Positions 53,859 through 61,993 of a DNA stretch of 64,000 nucleotides are shown piece after piece. Each line of letters begins with the position of its first letter. The stretch's first letter is position 1. The DNA is from a bacterium. GTDB lineage: Bacteria; UBP15; UBA6099; JAJRTR01. Under the pieces are notes generated by a model that saw only the letters and a program-made list of their open reading frames with translations, was not told the DNA's origin and did not search any database. The translations under genes and the position numbers were made by a program. The DNA lies in contig JAJRTR010000124.1 of the NCBI GenBank assembly GCA_024278215.1, positions 1 to 64,000 of the forward strand, in the 5' to 3' direction.

Positions 53859-55220
53859 TTATCCGGGTTTCAATGTGAATGTGGGGACCATGCCACCGCC
53901 CGCGCTGACATTGATGATCGAGTATTTCGATATGCGCGATATGCAGCCCGCGTACCTGCCGCCGATCGTAAACGGGTTCAGATTCACTTTTCGTTTTTCG
54001 AGCGAGAATCGCCTGTTCTCGAAGATCGGGAAGTCTTCTTCGGGGATATCCACAAGCGTCTGGAGCACCCATACTCTCCCGCCCGCGGCGGCGGTATCGA
54101 GAACATCGCTCCATTCGGATTTCGACACTTCATGACCGATGTATACATCTTTTCCGCCGTAGCCGTCGGCGGGTTTGATCACGAAGCTGTCCTGAGCACG
54201 CGCCGCGAGTTCGAATATATCTTCCTGCGCTCCCCGATAGTCAACCATGCCGGGAATCAGATTACGGGTCCACGGGATGTGCCTGTATTTTATTTCGTTT
54301 TCTTCGGCGGTAAAAAGGTTGTCGAAACGCGAGTCGGTGAGAACGGCTAGGGTGGATTTATTCGACACGACCTTCGACTTAAACGGGTTCGCAACACACA
54401 CAAGATGATCCCTGTATGCCTGCAGGAAATCCCTGACCTCGTCTTTTCTATCGAGCACTTCGCGAATGATCACACGGCGGTAAACCATATCCACCGGCCT
54501 GCCGCCCACGCAAAGCCGCCCACCGCTGATCTCGAATTCGCGGGGATCGCACACGCTCGTGGGATAGCCCCGCGCCTCGAAATAGTGCTTGAGCATATAG
54601 AACTCATGTATCGTTTTAACATCGCGCCAGTCGGTTATCGCGAAGTGCGGTTTTTCCTCTTTTCCGCCATATTCGCGGTAAGCCTGCAAAAGCGCGTCGA
54701 GCATCATCTGCCGTCTCGGAACCCAGTCGATGCGGAACTTCTCTTTAACCCTTTTCATAATTTCCGTCTCGTCGAATATCTCGCTCTGCACCTCGCCGTA
54801 AGCAAGCCCCGCCGGGCTGTCGCAATTGAACTCGAGGAACTTCAGATCGAGACCCTGCAGGAAAGCATCGAGTCTGCCCTTGAGTATCACGCGATCAAGC
54901 CCCGTGTCGAAAGATACTATTTCCCTCTCGAGCGGATTCAGCCGTATCACACCGTGGAGCGTGTCGCTCTCGAAATACAGGCGTACCACTTTCTCGAGTG
55001 CATTCATGACGACAAGCGCAACATGTTCGAGCAACTTCGTCTGTTCGCCCGACAGAAAATTTGGGCGCAGCAGCGTGGGCACCGGATCGCCGCCGAACAT
55101 GACTTCTTTCTTTATCTGCTGCGCGTTGATCCACTCGAGCATTTCGCGTGCGGCGACCGGGTCGCTGCACGCGTTGGAGTTGCATATTTCCTCTGCCTGA
55201 CGTGTGATATCCTGTTTCAT
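53859..55220 (-). CDS. Circularly permuted ATP-grasp family protein
   Basis: About 453 residues from ATG 55220. Visible are FLEFNCDSPAGLAYGEVQSE, FAITDWRDVKTIHEF, VYRRVIIREVLDR, FDNLFTAEENE and a glycine-rich ATP loop SFVIKPADGYGGKDVYIG near the end. This order fits circularly permuted ATP-grasp proteins related to glutathionylspermidine synthetase/DUF404-407 families, which form amide bonds; the substrate is unknown. Its ATG overlaps the TGA stop of nth as ATGA (55220-55217), so the two are translationally coupled. Confidence 0.75.
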   Translation of the reverse strand: MKQDITRQAEEICNSNACSDPVAAREMLEWINAQQIKKEVMFGGDPVPTLLRPNFLSGEQTKLLEHVALVVMNALEKVVRLYFESDTLHGVIRLNPLEREIVSFDTGLDRVILKGRLDAFLQGLDLKFLEFNCDSPAGLAYGEVQSEIFDETEIMKRVKEKFRIDWVPRRQMMLDALLQAYREYGGKEEKPHFAITDWRDVKTIHEFYMLKHYFEARGYPTSVCDPREFEISGGRLCVGGRPVDMVYRRVIIREVLDRKDEVRDFLQAYRDHLVCVANPFKSKVVSNKSTLAVLTDSRFDNLFTAEENEIKYRHIPWTRNLIPGMVDYRGAQEDIFELAARAQDSFVIKPADGYGGKDVYIGHEVSKSEWSDVLDTAAAGGRVWVLQTLVDIPEEDFPIFENRRFSLEKRKVNLNPFTIGGRYAGCISRISKYSIINVSAGGGMVPTFTLKPG

Positions 55221-55849
55221 TTGTCCTGTTCCTGTCCGTAGTCGCAATATTTCAGCAGCGGGCACTCACCGCATTTGGGCGAACGCGACGCGCAGATTTT
55301 CCGCCCGTGTTGTATGAATTGGTGGCTGAGCATCGTCCAGCTATTTTTCGGGAAGAGTTCCATCAAGTCATATTCGATCTTGACGGCGTCTTTGTTTTCA
55401 GTTAGTCCGAGCCGTTGCGCGACACGACCGACATGTGTATCGACGACTACGCCCGGCGTATCGTAGGCGTTGCCCAGTACTACGTTCGCCGTTTTGCGTC
55501 CTATCCCGGCCAGCTTCACGAGCTCGTCCATGCTGTCCGGCACTCGGCCTCCGTGCTCCCTGACGATTGCACCGCAGCAAGCTTTTATATTCTTCGCCTT
55601 GTTTTTGTAAAAACCTGTCGAGCGGATATCTTCCTGCAGTTCCTCTATGTCGGCATCAGCGAAATCTTTTACTTTCTTATATTTCTTGAAAAGTTCTCTG
55701 GTGACCTTGTTGACACGCACGTCTGTGCACTGTGCCGAAAGAATCGTCGCCACAAGCAGTTGGAGCGGACTTTTGAACACCAGTGAACATTCCGCATCCG
55801 GATATGTTTTCTTTATTATCCGATGAATGGCCACCGCTTTTTTCTTCAT
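55217..55849 (-). CDS. nth: Endonuclease III
   Basis: 210 residues, a normal Nth DNA glycosylase/AP lyase for oxidised pyrimidines. Motifs are LSAQCTDVRVNKVTREL, the helix-hairpin-helix with catalytic Lys (LAGIGRKTANVVLGNAYD), catalytic Asp in VVDTHVGRVAQRLGL, and the 4Fe-4S cysteines in CASRSPKCGECPLLKYC. ATG 55849 with GGAG 6 bases upstream is preferred over 55873. It is coupled by an ATGA overlap to the ATP-grasp gene. Confidence 0.96.
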   Translation of the reverse strand: MKKKAVAIHRIIKKTYPDAECSLVFKSPLQLLVATILSAQCTDVRVNKVTRELFKKYKKVKDFADADIEELQEDIRSTGFYKNKAKNIKACCGAIVREHGGRVPDSMDELVKLAGIGRKTANVVLGNAYDTPGVVVDTHVGRVAQRLGLTENKDAVKIEYDLMELFPKNSWTMLSHQFIQHGRKICASRSPKCGECPLLKYCDYGQEQDK

Positions 55850-55973
55850 GTTATTCTCCGCCACTTTCCGCACCTCTTCAGATTCTTCAGGCCCTTATCG
55901 CGCCAGCGGCGACAGGGTGTTGTCGCTAACTCCAATACTGCTTAATAAACAACAACCGACTTGAATTTGGAGT

Positions 55974-55991
55974 GCGACAATTTATTGTCGC
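55974..55991. repeat. Perfect GCGACAAT palindrome
   Basis: GCGACAAT TT ATTGTCGC has 8-bp arms. A weaker GCGACAGGGTGTTGTCGC lies 60 bases away (about 55908-55925). It sits in the 225-base gap between the FAD oxidoreductase stop and the nth start; no gene is seen there. Confidence 0.6.
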
Positions 55992-56074
55992 TTTCGCGGC
56001 CGGGAGTTAATCCCGACGTAGCCGGGGCTTATGGCGATTTCGCGACTGAGAACCGGCGCGAAAGTGAATTTCGT

Positions 56075-57430
56075 TCATGGTTTATCGAATTTTGTGTCGC
56101 CGTCATAAACGAGGGCGTCCTGGCTGCGCAAAGTTTCCTGAATATCTCGTGTCAAATCTTCAAAATCTTTTCCGCGCGCCGCACGCAACGCGGCGGCAAC
56201 TCCGCCCGCATGGCCCACCGCCATACATGTAGGCATCACGCGCGTCGATGAAAATCCTTCGTGTGTTACAGATATGCACCTGCCGACCGTGACAAGGTTT
56301 TCCACCTGTATGCCGAGGAGCGAGCGCAGCGGGATGTCGTAGTATCCTTTGCCTTCGATCATGCGGGATTCGAGCCCCGCGCTGTCGGCCCGGTGGATAT
56401 CCATCGGGAACGCGCCTTTGGCGACGACATCGGCGAACCCTTCGCAGGCGACGACATCGTTTTCATTCATCACATATCTTCCTTTGAGCCGCCGTGTCTC
56501 ACGCACTCCTATGTGGTCGGCCACACGCACAAGACGCGCCCAGTTGAATCCGGGTATCTCATCTTTCATGAACCTGACGAGCTCATCCACCTGCCGCAGC
56601 CCTTCCCGCACAGCCGCTGAAAGCTGTTCACCATGCAGCGCGTTGTAACCGGTGACGCGCGTAGTGTTTACGGCGACTTCGGCCGAACGCCCCGTGCCGA
56701 AAAAGAGAAGCCTGTCGCGCATAATGTTCAGCCTGCCCTCGGCGCGCGCTTTATCGACCTGCGGGAAAAAACCCGCGACTCCGATATATCCGTGATCCAG
56801 AACAGATATATCTTTGTTCATATAAAATTCGCCGGAGTGTGATTTCTGGTATTCGATTATCCCGGCGGCATCGACACGGTCCATAATAAAGATAAGCGTC
56901 ATCGGCTGGCAATTGTCGTCGATCTCCATATCGCAGCCCGCCGCCGTTGCCAGGTCACCGTTGCCGCTCGCGTCTACATAACATTTCGCTTTTACCTCCA
57001 GCAGGCCGCCCTGCCGGTCTTCGACGACGACGCTTTCGATCCTCGTCGCGGTCGCCCGGACCTCGCGCAACCTGAATCCCAGTGCGACTTCCACCCCCTC
57101 GGACGACAGCCATTCGGAAAGGAAGATTTTCAGGGCATCGGGGTCCACAGGCGTAACAGAGGCAGCGAAACCGACGGGGTCGGGCAGGTGGCCTGGAGTG
57201 GCACCCCGGCTTTTCAGGCGTTCGATCATCTCCTGCGCCACGCCGCCTATCACACGCCTGCCCGGTGCGTGGAAAGTCTGCATCGGTGTCACGAGCGACA
57301 GCGTGGCTGTGCCACCGAGTACAAACGCTCTCTCGGCGAGCAGCACCTTCGCGCCGGCCCGTGCCGCGCCGACTGCCGCCGCCACTCCGGACAGACCGCC
57401 GCCCAGTATGAATATATCAGTTTCCTTCAT
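56075..57430 (-). CDS. FAD-dependent oxidoreductase (FAD_oxidored family)
   Basis: 451 residues. The N-terminal dinucleotide motif FILGGGLSGVAAAVGAARAG and AERAFVLGGTATLSLV, then YVDASGNGDLATAAGCDMEI, RETRRLKGRYVM, LLGIQVENLVTVGRCIS and a C-terminal FAD-contact segment VMPTCMAVGHAGGVAAALRA, place it in the FAD_oxidored family (often misnamed xanthan lyase). The electron partner and substrate are unknown. It follows the topoisomerase genes on the same strand after about 105 bases. Confidence 0.9.
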   Translation of the reverse strand: MKETDIFILGGGLSGVAAAVGAARAGAKVLLAERAFVLGGTATLSLVTPMQTFHAPGRRVIGGVAQEMIERLKSRGATPGHLPDPVGFAASVTPVDPDALKIFLSEWLSSEGVEVALGFRLREVRATATRIESVVVEDRQGGLLEVKAKCYVDASGNGDLATAAGCDMEIDDNCQPMTLIFIMDRVDAAGIIEYQKSHSGEFYMNKDISVLDHGYIGVAGFFPQVDKARAEGRLNIMRDRLLFFGTGRSAEVAVNTTRVTGYNALHGEQLSAAVREGLRQVDELVRFMKDEIPGFNWARLVRVADHIGVRETRRLKGRYVMNENDVVACEGFADVVAKGAFPMDIHRADSAGLESRMIEGKGYYDIPLRSLLGIQVENLVTVGRCISVTHEGFSSTRVMPTCMAVGHAGGVAAALRAARGKDFEDLTRDIQETLRSQDALVYDGDTKFDKP

Positions 57431-57535
57431 TGTCGCTTTCCGGGCCGGGAATTATCTTTCGGCAATAATAAAGCAATAATAGGTGTCGCCGCACTCCATT
57501 TGTGAAGAAGCATATCTCTGCGTGAATGTCCGCCG

Positions 57536-59431
57536 TCAAACGAACTTTGCGCTCTTGAGTTTCTTTTTGGCAATGCGCAGCCCACGGGCTTTCAGTCCGC
57601 GCACCGGGTAGTCGGCGATGCTGAACTCGCCGTCGAGCACCCTCATTCTCAGTTCGTGCTTGTATTGCAGGGACAGCTTTTTGCTCGAATCGGTCGTCAG
57701 TTTCAGCGCGACGCACCCGTCGGGCACAAGGCTGTATTCCTTGTTGAGGATGAACTTGTCGATCCGGCAGCGCTTTATATACGGGTACGACGTTTTTTTC
57801 TCTTTGTACAGCACGTTGAATATGACATCCTTATCGACGAACCCGCAATAGAGCATTCCTTTGCCGACAAAAAGTTTTTCCGGCACGTCGATCACCGAAT
57901 ATTCGCCGTTTTTGCGTATCACGAGCACACGGTCGTATTCCGACACGTCGAGTATTTCCGTGCCCTCGACATCACTGTAGCCGAGGTAGCCGGTTTCCCT
58001 GTCGTAGCATAGTTTGAGGTCGCGTTTCGCGGCAGCGCGCGCGTCCACTTTGTCGATGGATTTTATCTCCGTGCGGCGCGGGAACTGCGGCCTGTATATC
58101 TCGATGAGCGCACGGAGGAAATCTATCGAATATTCTGTAATATTCGACAGCGCCTCCCTTATTTCGCGGAGCCGCCTGCGGATGTCGCTCATTTCTTTTT
58201 TCGCTTTGTTTATGTCGTAGAGGGAAATGCGCCTGATGGGAATCTTCAACAGCGTCTCGACATCTTCGCTGGTTACATCGCGCTTGATCTTATCCTTGAA
58301 GGGTTCGAGCCCGGCAATCACGGCGTTTTGCACGTTTTTCTTCGTTTTTTCCTCTTCGATCAGTTTGTATATGCGGTTTTCGATAAATATCTGCTCGATA
58401 GTCTTCGCGTGGAGCCGCGCCCGGAGTTTTTCTTTTTCTATATTAAGTTCGGCTGTGAGTATCTCGACGAGCCGCTCGGAACTGTACTTTATCACTTCCG
58501 TCACAGTCATCTGCTGCGGCCTGTTGTCACGGTTGATAATCATCAGGTGCGTCGAGATCGAATTCTCGCAGTTTGTGAAAGCATAGAGCGCGTCGACGAC
58601 ATCTTTTGTCTTCACGTTGCGGGCGAGCCGCACTTCGATCTCGACGTTTTCCGCCGTGTAGTCGTTGATGCTCGATACTTTAATGTGATTTTTTTTCGAA
58701 GCCGCTTCGATGGAGTTTATGAGCGATTCGGTCGTGGTGCCGTAAGGTATTTCCCTGATAATGATGCGTTTGGGGTCTTTTGTGTCGAGCCGCGCCCGCA
58801 CGACGACTTTGCCGTTGCCGTCCTCATATTCCGAGACGTCGACGAGTCCGCCTGTCGGGAAATCGGGATAGACAGTGAACTCTTCATTTCTCAGGCAGTT
58901 GATCTGCGCTTCGAGCAGTTCGATGAAATTGTGGGGCAGAATCTTTGTGGACATACCGACCGCGATGCCCTCCGCGCCGTGCGCCAGCACGATAGGCACT
59001 TTGGCGGGAAACGCCACGGGTTCTTTGTTGCGACCGTCGTAAGAATCGACAAATTGCGTTATTTCCGGGTTGTAGAGAACTTCTTTCGTCAGCGGGAGCA
59101 GGCGGCATTCGATGTATCTCGCGGCCGATGCCTCGTCGCCCGTGTATATGTTGCCGAAGTTACCCTGTTTCTCGATCAGAAGGTCTTTATTCGCGATCAC
59201 AACAAGCGCGGAATATATCGACTGGTCGCCGTGCGGATGATATTTCATCGTGTGGCCGACGACATTCGCCACTTTGTGGAACTTGCCGTCGTCGAGCTCC
59301 AGCAGGGAATGGATTATGCGCCGCTGCACTGGCTTGAGACCATCGTCGATGTGCGGTATTGCCCTATCCTTTATTACATAGGAAGCATATTCCAGAAAGT
59401 TTTCGTCGTATATATTGTGTACATAAGCCAT
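57536..59431 (-). CDS. parC: Type II topoisomerase subunit A (ParC/GyrA family), short C-terminus
   Basis: 631 residues. The breakage-reunion domain begins YASYVIKDRAIPHIDDGLKP and holds the catalytic Tyr in DEASAARYIECRLL (about Y109), with VGHTMKYHPHGDQSIY and IGMSTKILPHNFIEL-type (IAVGMSTKILPHNFIEL) segments. A coiled coil follows (about 330-440). The C-terminal part (about 475-631) is much shorter than the six-bladed pinwheel of GyrA and lacks a GyrA box, so it is probably a ParC-like or Bacteroidetes/Chlamydia-type short second type II enzyme. It is 19 bases downstream of parE. Confidence 0.85.
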   Translation of the reverse strand: MAYVHNIYDENFLEYASYVIKDRAIPHIDDGLKPVQRRIIHSLLELDDGKFHKVANVVGHTMKYHPHGDQSIYSALVVIANKDLLIEKQGNFGNIYTGDEASAARYIECRLLPLTKEVLYNPEITQFVDSYDGRNKEPVAFPAKVPIVLAHGAEGIAVGMSTKILPHNFIELLEAQINCLRNEEFTVYPDFPTGGLVDVSEYEDGNGKVVVRARLDTKDPKRIIIREIPYGTTTESLINSIEAASKKNHIKVSSINDYTAENVEIEVRLARNVKTKDVVDALYAFTNCENSISTHLMIINRDNRPQQMTVTEVIKYSSERLVEILTAELNIEKEKLRARLHAKTIEQIFIENRIYKLIEEEKTKKNVQNAVIAGLEPFKDKIKRDVTSEDVETLLKIPIRRISLYDINKAKKEMSDIRRRLREIREALSNITEYSIDFLRALIEIYRPQFPRRTEIKSIDKVDARAAAKRDLKLCYDRETGYLGYSDVEGTEILDVSEYDRVLVIRKNGEYSVIDVPEKLFVGKGMLYCGFVDKDVIFNVLYKEKKTSYPYIKRCRIDKFILNKEYSLVPDGCVALKLTTDSSKKLSLQYKHELRMRVLDGEFSIADYPVRGLKARGLRIAKKKLKSAKFV

Positions 59432-59449
59432 GTTCGGTTCTGATTCCGT

Positions 59450-61258
59450 TTAAACTAAATTCTCGATAATGTATTCCCGTCTTTCGGGAGTGTTTTTCCC
59501 CATATAGAACCGCAGAGTATCGGGAATGTGCGCCACGGATTTCACATTTATGCGCACAAGCCTGATGTTGTCGCCGATGAACTGGCCGAACTCGCCGGGT
59601 GAAATTTCGCCAAGCCCTTTGAATCTCGTGATCTCCGGATTTTTGACCTTTTTCAGCAACGCGTCGCGCTCTTTGTTATTGTAGGCGTAATAGGTATTTG
59701 TTTTATTGCGCACCCTGAACAGCGGCGTCTCCAGAATATATACATGGCCCCTGATGACGAGGTTTTCGAAGTAGTTGAGGAAATATGTCAGCAACAGGTT
59801 CCTGATATGGTAACCGTCCACGTCGGCATCGGTCGCGATGATGACTTTGTTGAAACGAAGGGTGTCGATATCGTCCTCGATATTGAGAGCCTTCATAAGA
59901 TTGTATAGTTCGGCATTCTTGTAAATCGCGGCGCGTGTTTTCCCGAAAAGGTTCTGCGGTTTGCCTCTCAATGTGAAAATGGCCTGAGTCATAGCGTCGC
60001 GTGAAGATACGATCGAACCGGCGGCCGACTGGCCTTCTGTAATAAAAATCATAGTCCGGTCACCATGCTTCTTGTGGTCCCTGTGATACTTGCAATCTTT
60101 GAGATTCGGTATCTTTATCTGGATTCGTTTTGCGGCTTCGCGGGCTTCCTTTTTAACGGCGTTCAGTTCCTTGCGCAGTTTTTCATTGTTGACAATCTTC
60201 AACTCTATTTTCTCGGCGGCATCATGATTCTTATGCAGGAAGTCAACAACACTGGCTTTGACCTCGTTGACAATCCAGCTTCGTATCTCCGTGTTGCCCA
60301 GCTTGTTTTTTGTCTGCGACTCGAAAATGGGAGACTTGAGTTTTATCGCAATCGCTCCGATAACACCGTCCCTGACATCCTGCCCCGCGAATGACTTTTT
60401 ATAAAATTCATTGACACCTTTCAGGATGCCTTCGCGAAACGCGCTCTGATGTGTGCCTCCGTCATTTGTATACTGCCCGTTGACAAAAGAAAAATACGAT
60501 TCACCGTAAGAATTCGTATGTGTGAAGGAGAATTCGAGCTTTTTCGATTTGTAATAAACAGGGTCGTATATGGGAGAACTGCCGGTCTGTCCGAGCAGCA
60601 GGTCAAGCAGTCCATTTTTCGATTCGAACTTTTTGCCGTTAAGGTACAGGGCCAGCCCGCTGTTGAGACATGCGTATCGCCACACTCTCTTTTCGACATG
60701 ATCGAGGTTGAATTCATATTCGCCGAAAATCTCTTCGTCGGGCTCGAACTCGATCAGGGTGCCGTCGGGCTCCGACTTCGCGCCGCCTCTTTTCTTCCCC
60801 CTGATATCGCCGCGCGAAAACTCCGCGCTCATGTACTTGCCTTCTCGATATGATGTGACTTTAAAAAATGAGGACAGCCCGTTCACCGCCTTGGTCCCTA
60901 CCCCGTTGAGCCCCACGCTGAACTGGAATACATCGTCGTTATATTTCGCGCCGGTGTTTATCACCGACACACATTCGATGACTTTGCCAAGCGGTATGCC
61001 GCGACCGTAATCACGCACTTTCACGTTTATTCCATCTATTCTTATGTCGACTCTCTTTCCGTAGCCCATGATGAATTCGTCCACGGAATTATCAATCACC
61101 TCTTTGAGCAGAATATATATCCCGTCTTCAGGATCGGAGCCGTTGCCCAGCCGCCCGATGTACATCCCTGTCCTCATCCTGATATGTTCAAGTGAACTCA
61201 GGGTCTTGATCTTGCTTTCGTCGTAAACCGACGACTGTTGTTTCATTGCTTTGCTCAT
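59450..61258 (-). CDS. parE: Type II topoisomerase subunit B (ParE family)
   Basis: 602 residues from ATG 61258. GHKL ATPase motifs are EVIDNSVDEFIMGYG, VRDYGRGIPLG and VGLNGVGTKAVNGLSS. The TOPRIM segment includes FITEGQSAAGSI and ATDADVDGYHIRNLLL, and the sequence ends with RFKGLGEISPGEFGQ. The length suits ParE/GyrB without the GyrB insert. A promoter with TTGCAA and TATAAT 17 bases apart lies at 61441-61413, about 155 bases upstream. parE and parC form one transcription unit. Confidence 0.92.
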   Translation of the reverse strand: MSKAMKQQSSVYDESKIKTLSSLEHIRMRTGMYIGRLGNGSDPEDGIYILLKEVIDNSVDEFIMGYGKRVDIRIDGINVKVRDYGRGIPLGKVIECVSVINTGAKYNDDVFQFSVGLNGVGTKAVNGLSSFFKVTSYREGKYMSAEFSRGDIRGKKRGGAKSEPDGTLIEFEPDEEIFGEYEFNLDHVEKRVWRYACLNSGLALYLNGKKFESKNGLLDLLLGQTGSSPIYDPVYYKSKKLEFSFTHTNSYGESYFSFVNGQYTNDGGTHQSAFREGILKGVNEFYKKSFAGQDVRDGVIGAIAIKLKSPIFESQTKNKLGNTEIRSWIVNEVKASVVDFLHKNHDAAEKIELKIVNNEKLRKELNAVKKEAREAAKRIQIKIPNLKDCKYHRDHKKHGDRTMIFITEGQSAAGSIVSSRDAMTQAIFTLRGKPQNLFGKTRAAIYKNAELYNLMKALNIEDDIDTLRFNKVIIATDADVDGYHIRNLLLTYFLNYFENLVIRGHVYILETPLFRVRNKTNTYYAYNNKERDALLKKVKNPEITRFKGLGEISPGEFGQFIGDNIRLVRINVKSVAHIPDTLRFYMGKNTPERREYIIENLV

Positions 61259-61412
61259 TATGTTATTTTTTCCGCGCCGAACTTGCGTCCGGCATGACAT
61301 CCCGTTTTTTTATCGTATTGCTAAAGAGCACATACCTCTTTTATGTCGAATCTAATATTCGGATAGCTTTTCGGCTTCCTGCTCCACAATAAAATACTTT
61401 ACCAGATTTTTC

Positions 61413-61441
61413 ATTATAAATAATAGCGCAATATGTTGCAA
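61413..61441 (-). promoter_or_regulatory. Sigma-70-type promoter for parE-parC
   Basis: On the minus strand TTGCAA (61441-61436), a 17-base spacer, and TATAAT (61418-61413). The leader to the parE ATG would be about 150 bases. Confidence 0.65.
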
Positions 61442-61668
61442 ATCATTTTAAAAAATATTCATCAGTTCCTGAAAACCTGCATAGTGCGCTATCATGCGTC
61501 ATAGTTGCCTATAGTTCGCAATACCGCCCTTTACTGTTGTTGCTCCGGGCAGTCCTCCGGTTCAACTGTAAGCAATAGGATGTTGTAGTAGGGAAATATT
61601 ACTGCGTTTGCCTGAAATCGCCCCGTCACAAACACGCTTTTGCAAAAAGCTCCGAAGAAAAAAAAGAA

Positions 61669-61698
61669 TTGCATTTTATGGCAATATCCTAATATAAT
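61669..61698 (+). promoter_or_regulatory. Possible promoter with long leader for the S55 peptidase gene
   Basis: TTGCAT (61669-61674), an 18-base spacer and a perfect TATAAT (61693-61698). A transcript from here would carry a leader of about 290 bases before ATG 61994. Confidence 0.5.
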
Positions 61699-61962
61699 GT
61701 CTATCGGCTGACGGGCCGAGAAGGCACGTAAATAGCACAGGAGACTGTTCGGGAGCCGTTTTGTTCGAAGGCTGTGACGTCCGATCTATTTTTTTACGCT
61801 CCGAGCGTCAGTCTATCCTACACAATTTCCTTTCGGAAAATTACATGTTGTTTTTAACGGCAAAGACGCTTGAGCATTGTATTGCGAAGGCGCGCTGCGC
61901 TATTGCGAAATATGCAACGGACTCATGCTGTACGAGTTTGCATATACCACACACATTTTTCA

Positions 61963-61978
61963 CTGTGAGCTCTCACAG
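61963..61978 (+). promoter_or_regulatory. Inverted repeat next to the ribosome site of the S55 peptidase gene
   Basis: CTGTGAG CT CTCACAG, a perfect 7-bp inverted repeat whose last bases run into AGAGG, the ribosome-binding sequence. It could be an operator or a hairpin that masks the site; this is inference. Confidence 0.4.
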
Positions 61979-61993
61979 AGGTCAAAATATTTT

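Larger units (their letters stand above)
61259..61993. other. AT-rich divergent intergenic region
   Basis: 735 bases between parE and the S55 peptidase gene, with a promoter on each strand. On the plus side the leader contains TCGG/CCGA and AGCC/GGCT stems (61705-61765), a T7 run at 61786-61792, a stem ATATGCAA/TTGCATAT (61909-61944) and the 61963-61978 inverted repeat. A small regulatory RNA or attenuator is possible, but I match it to no known family. Confidence 0.45.
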
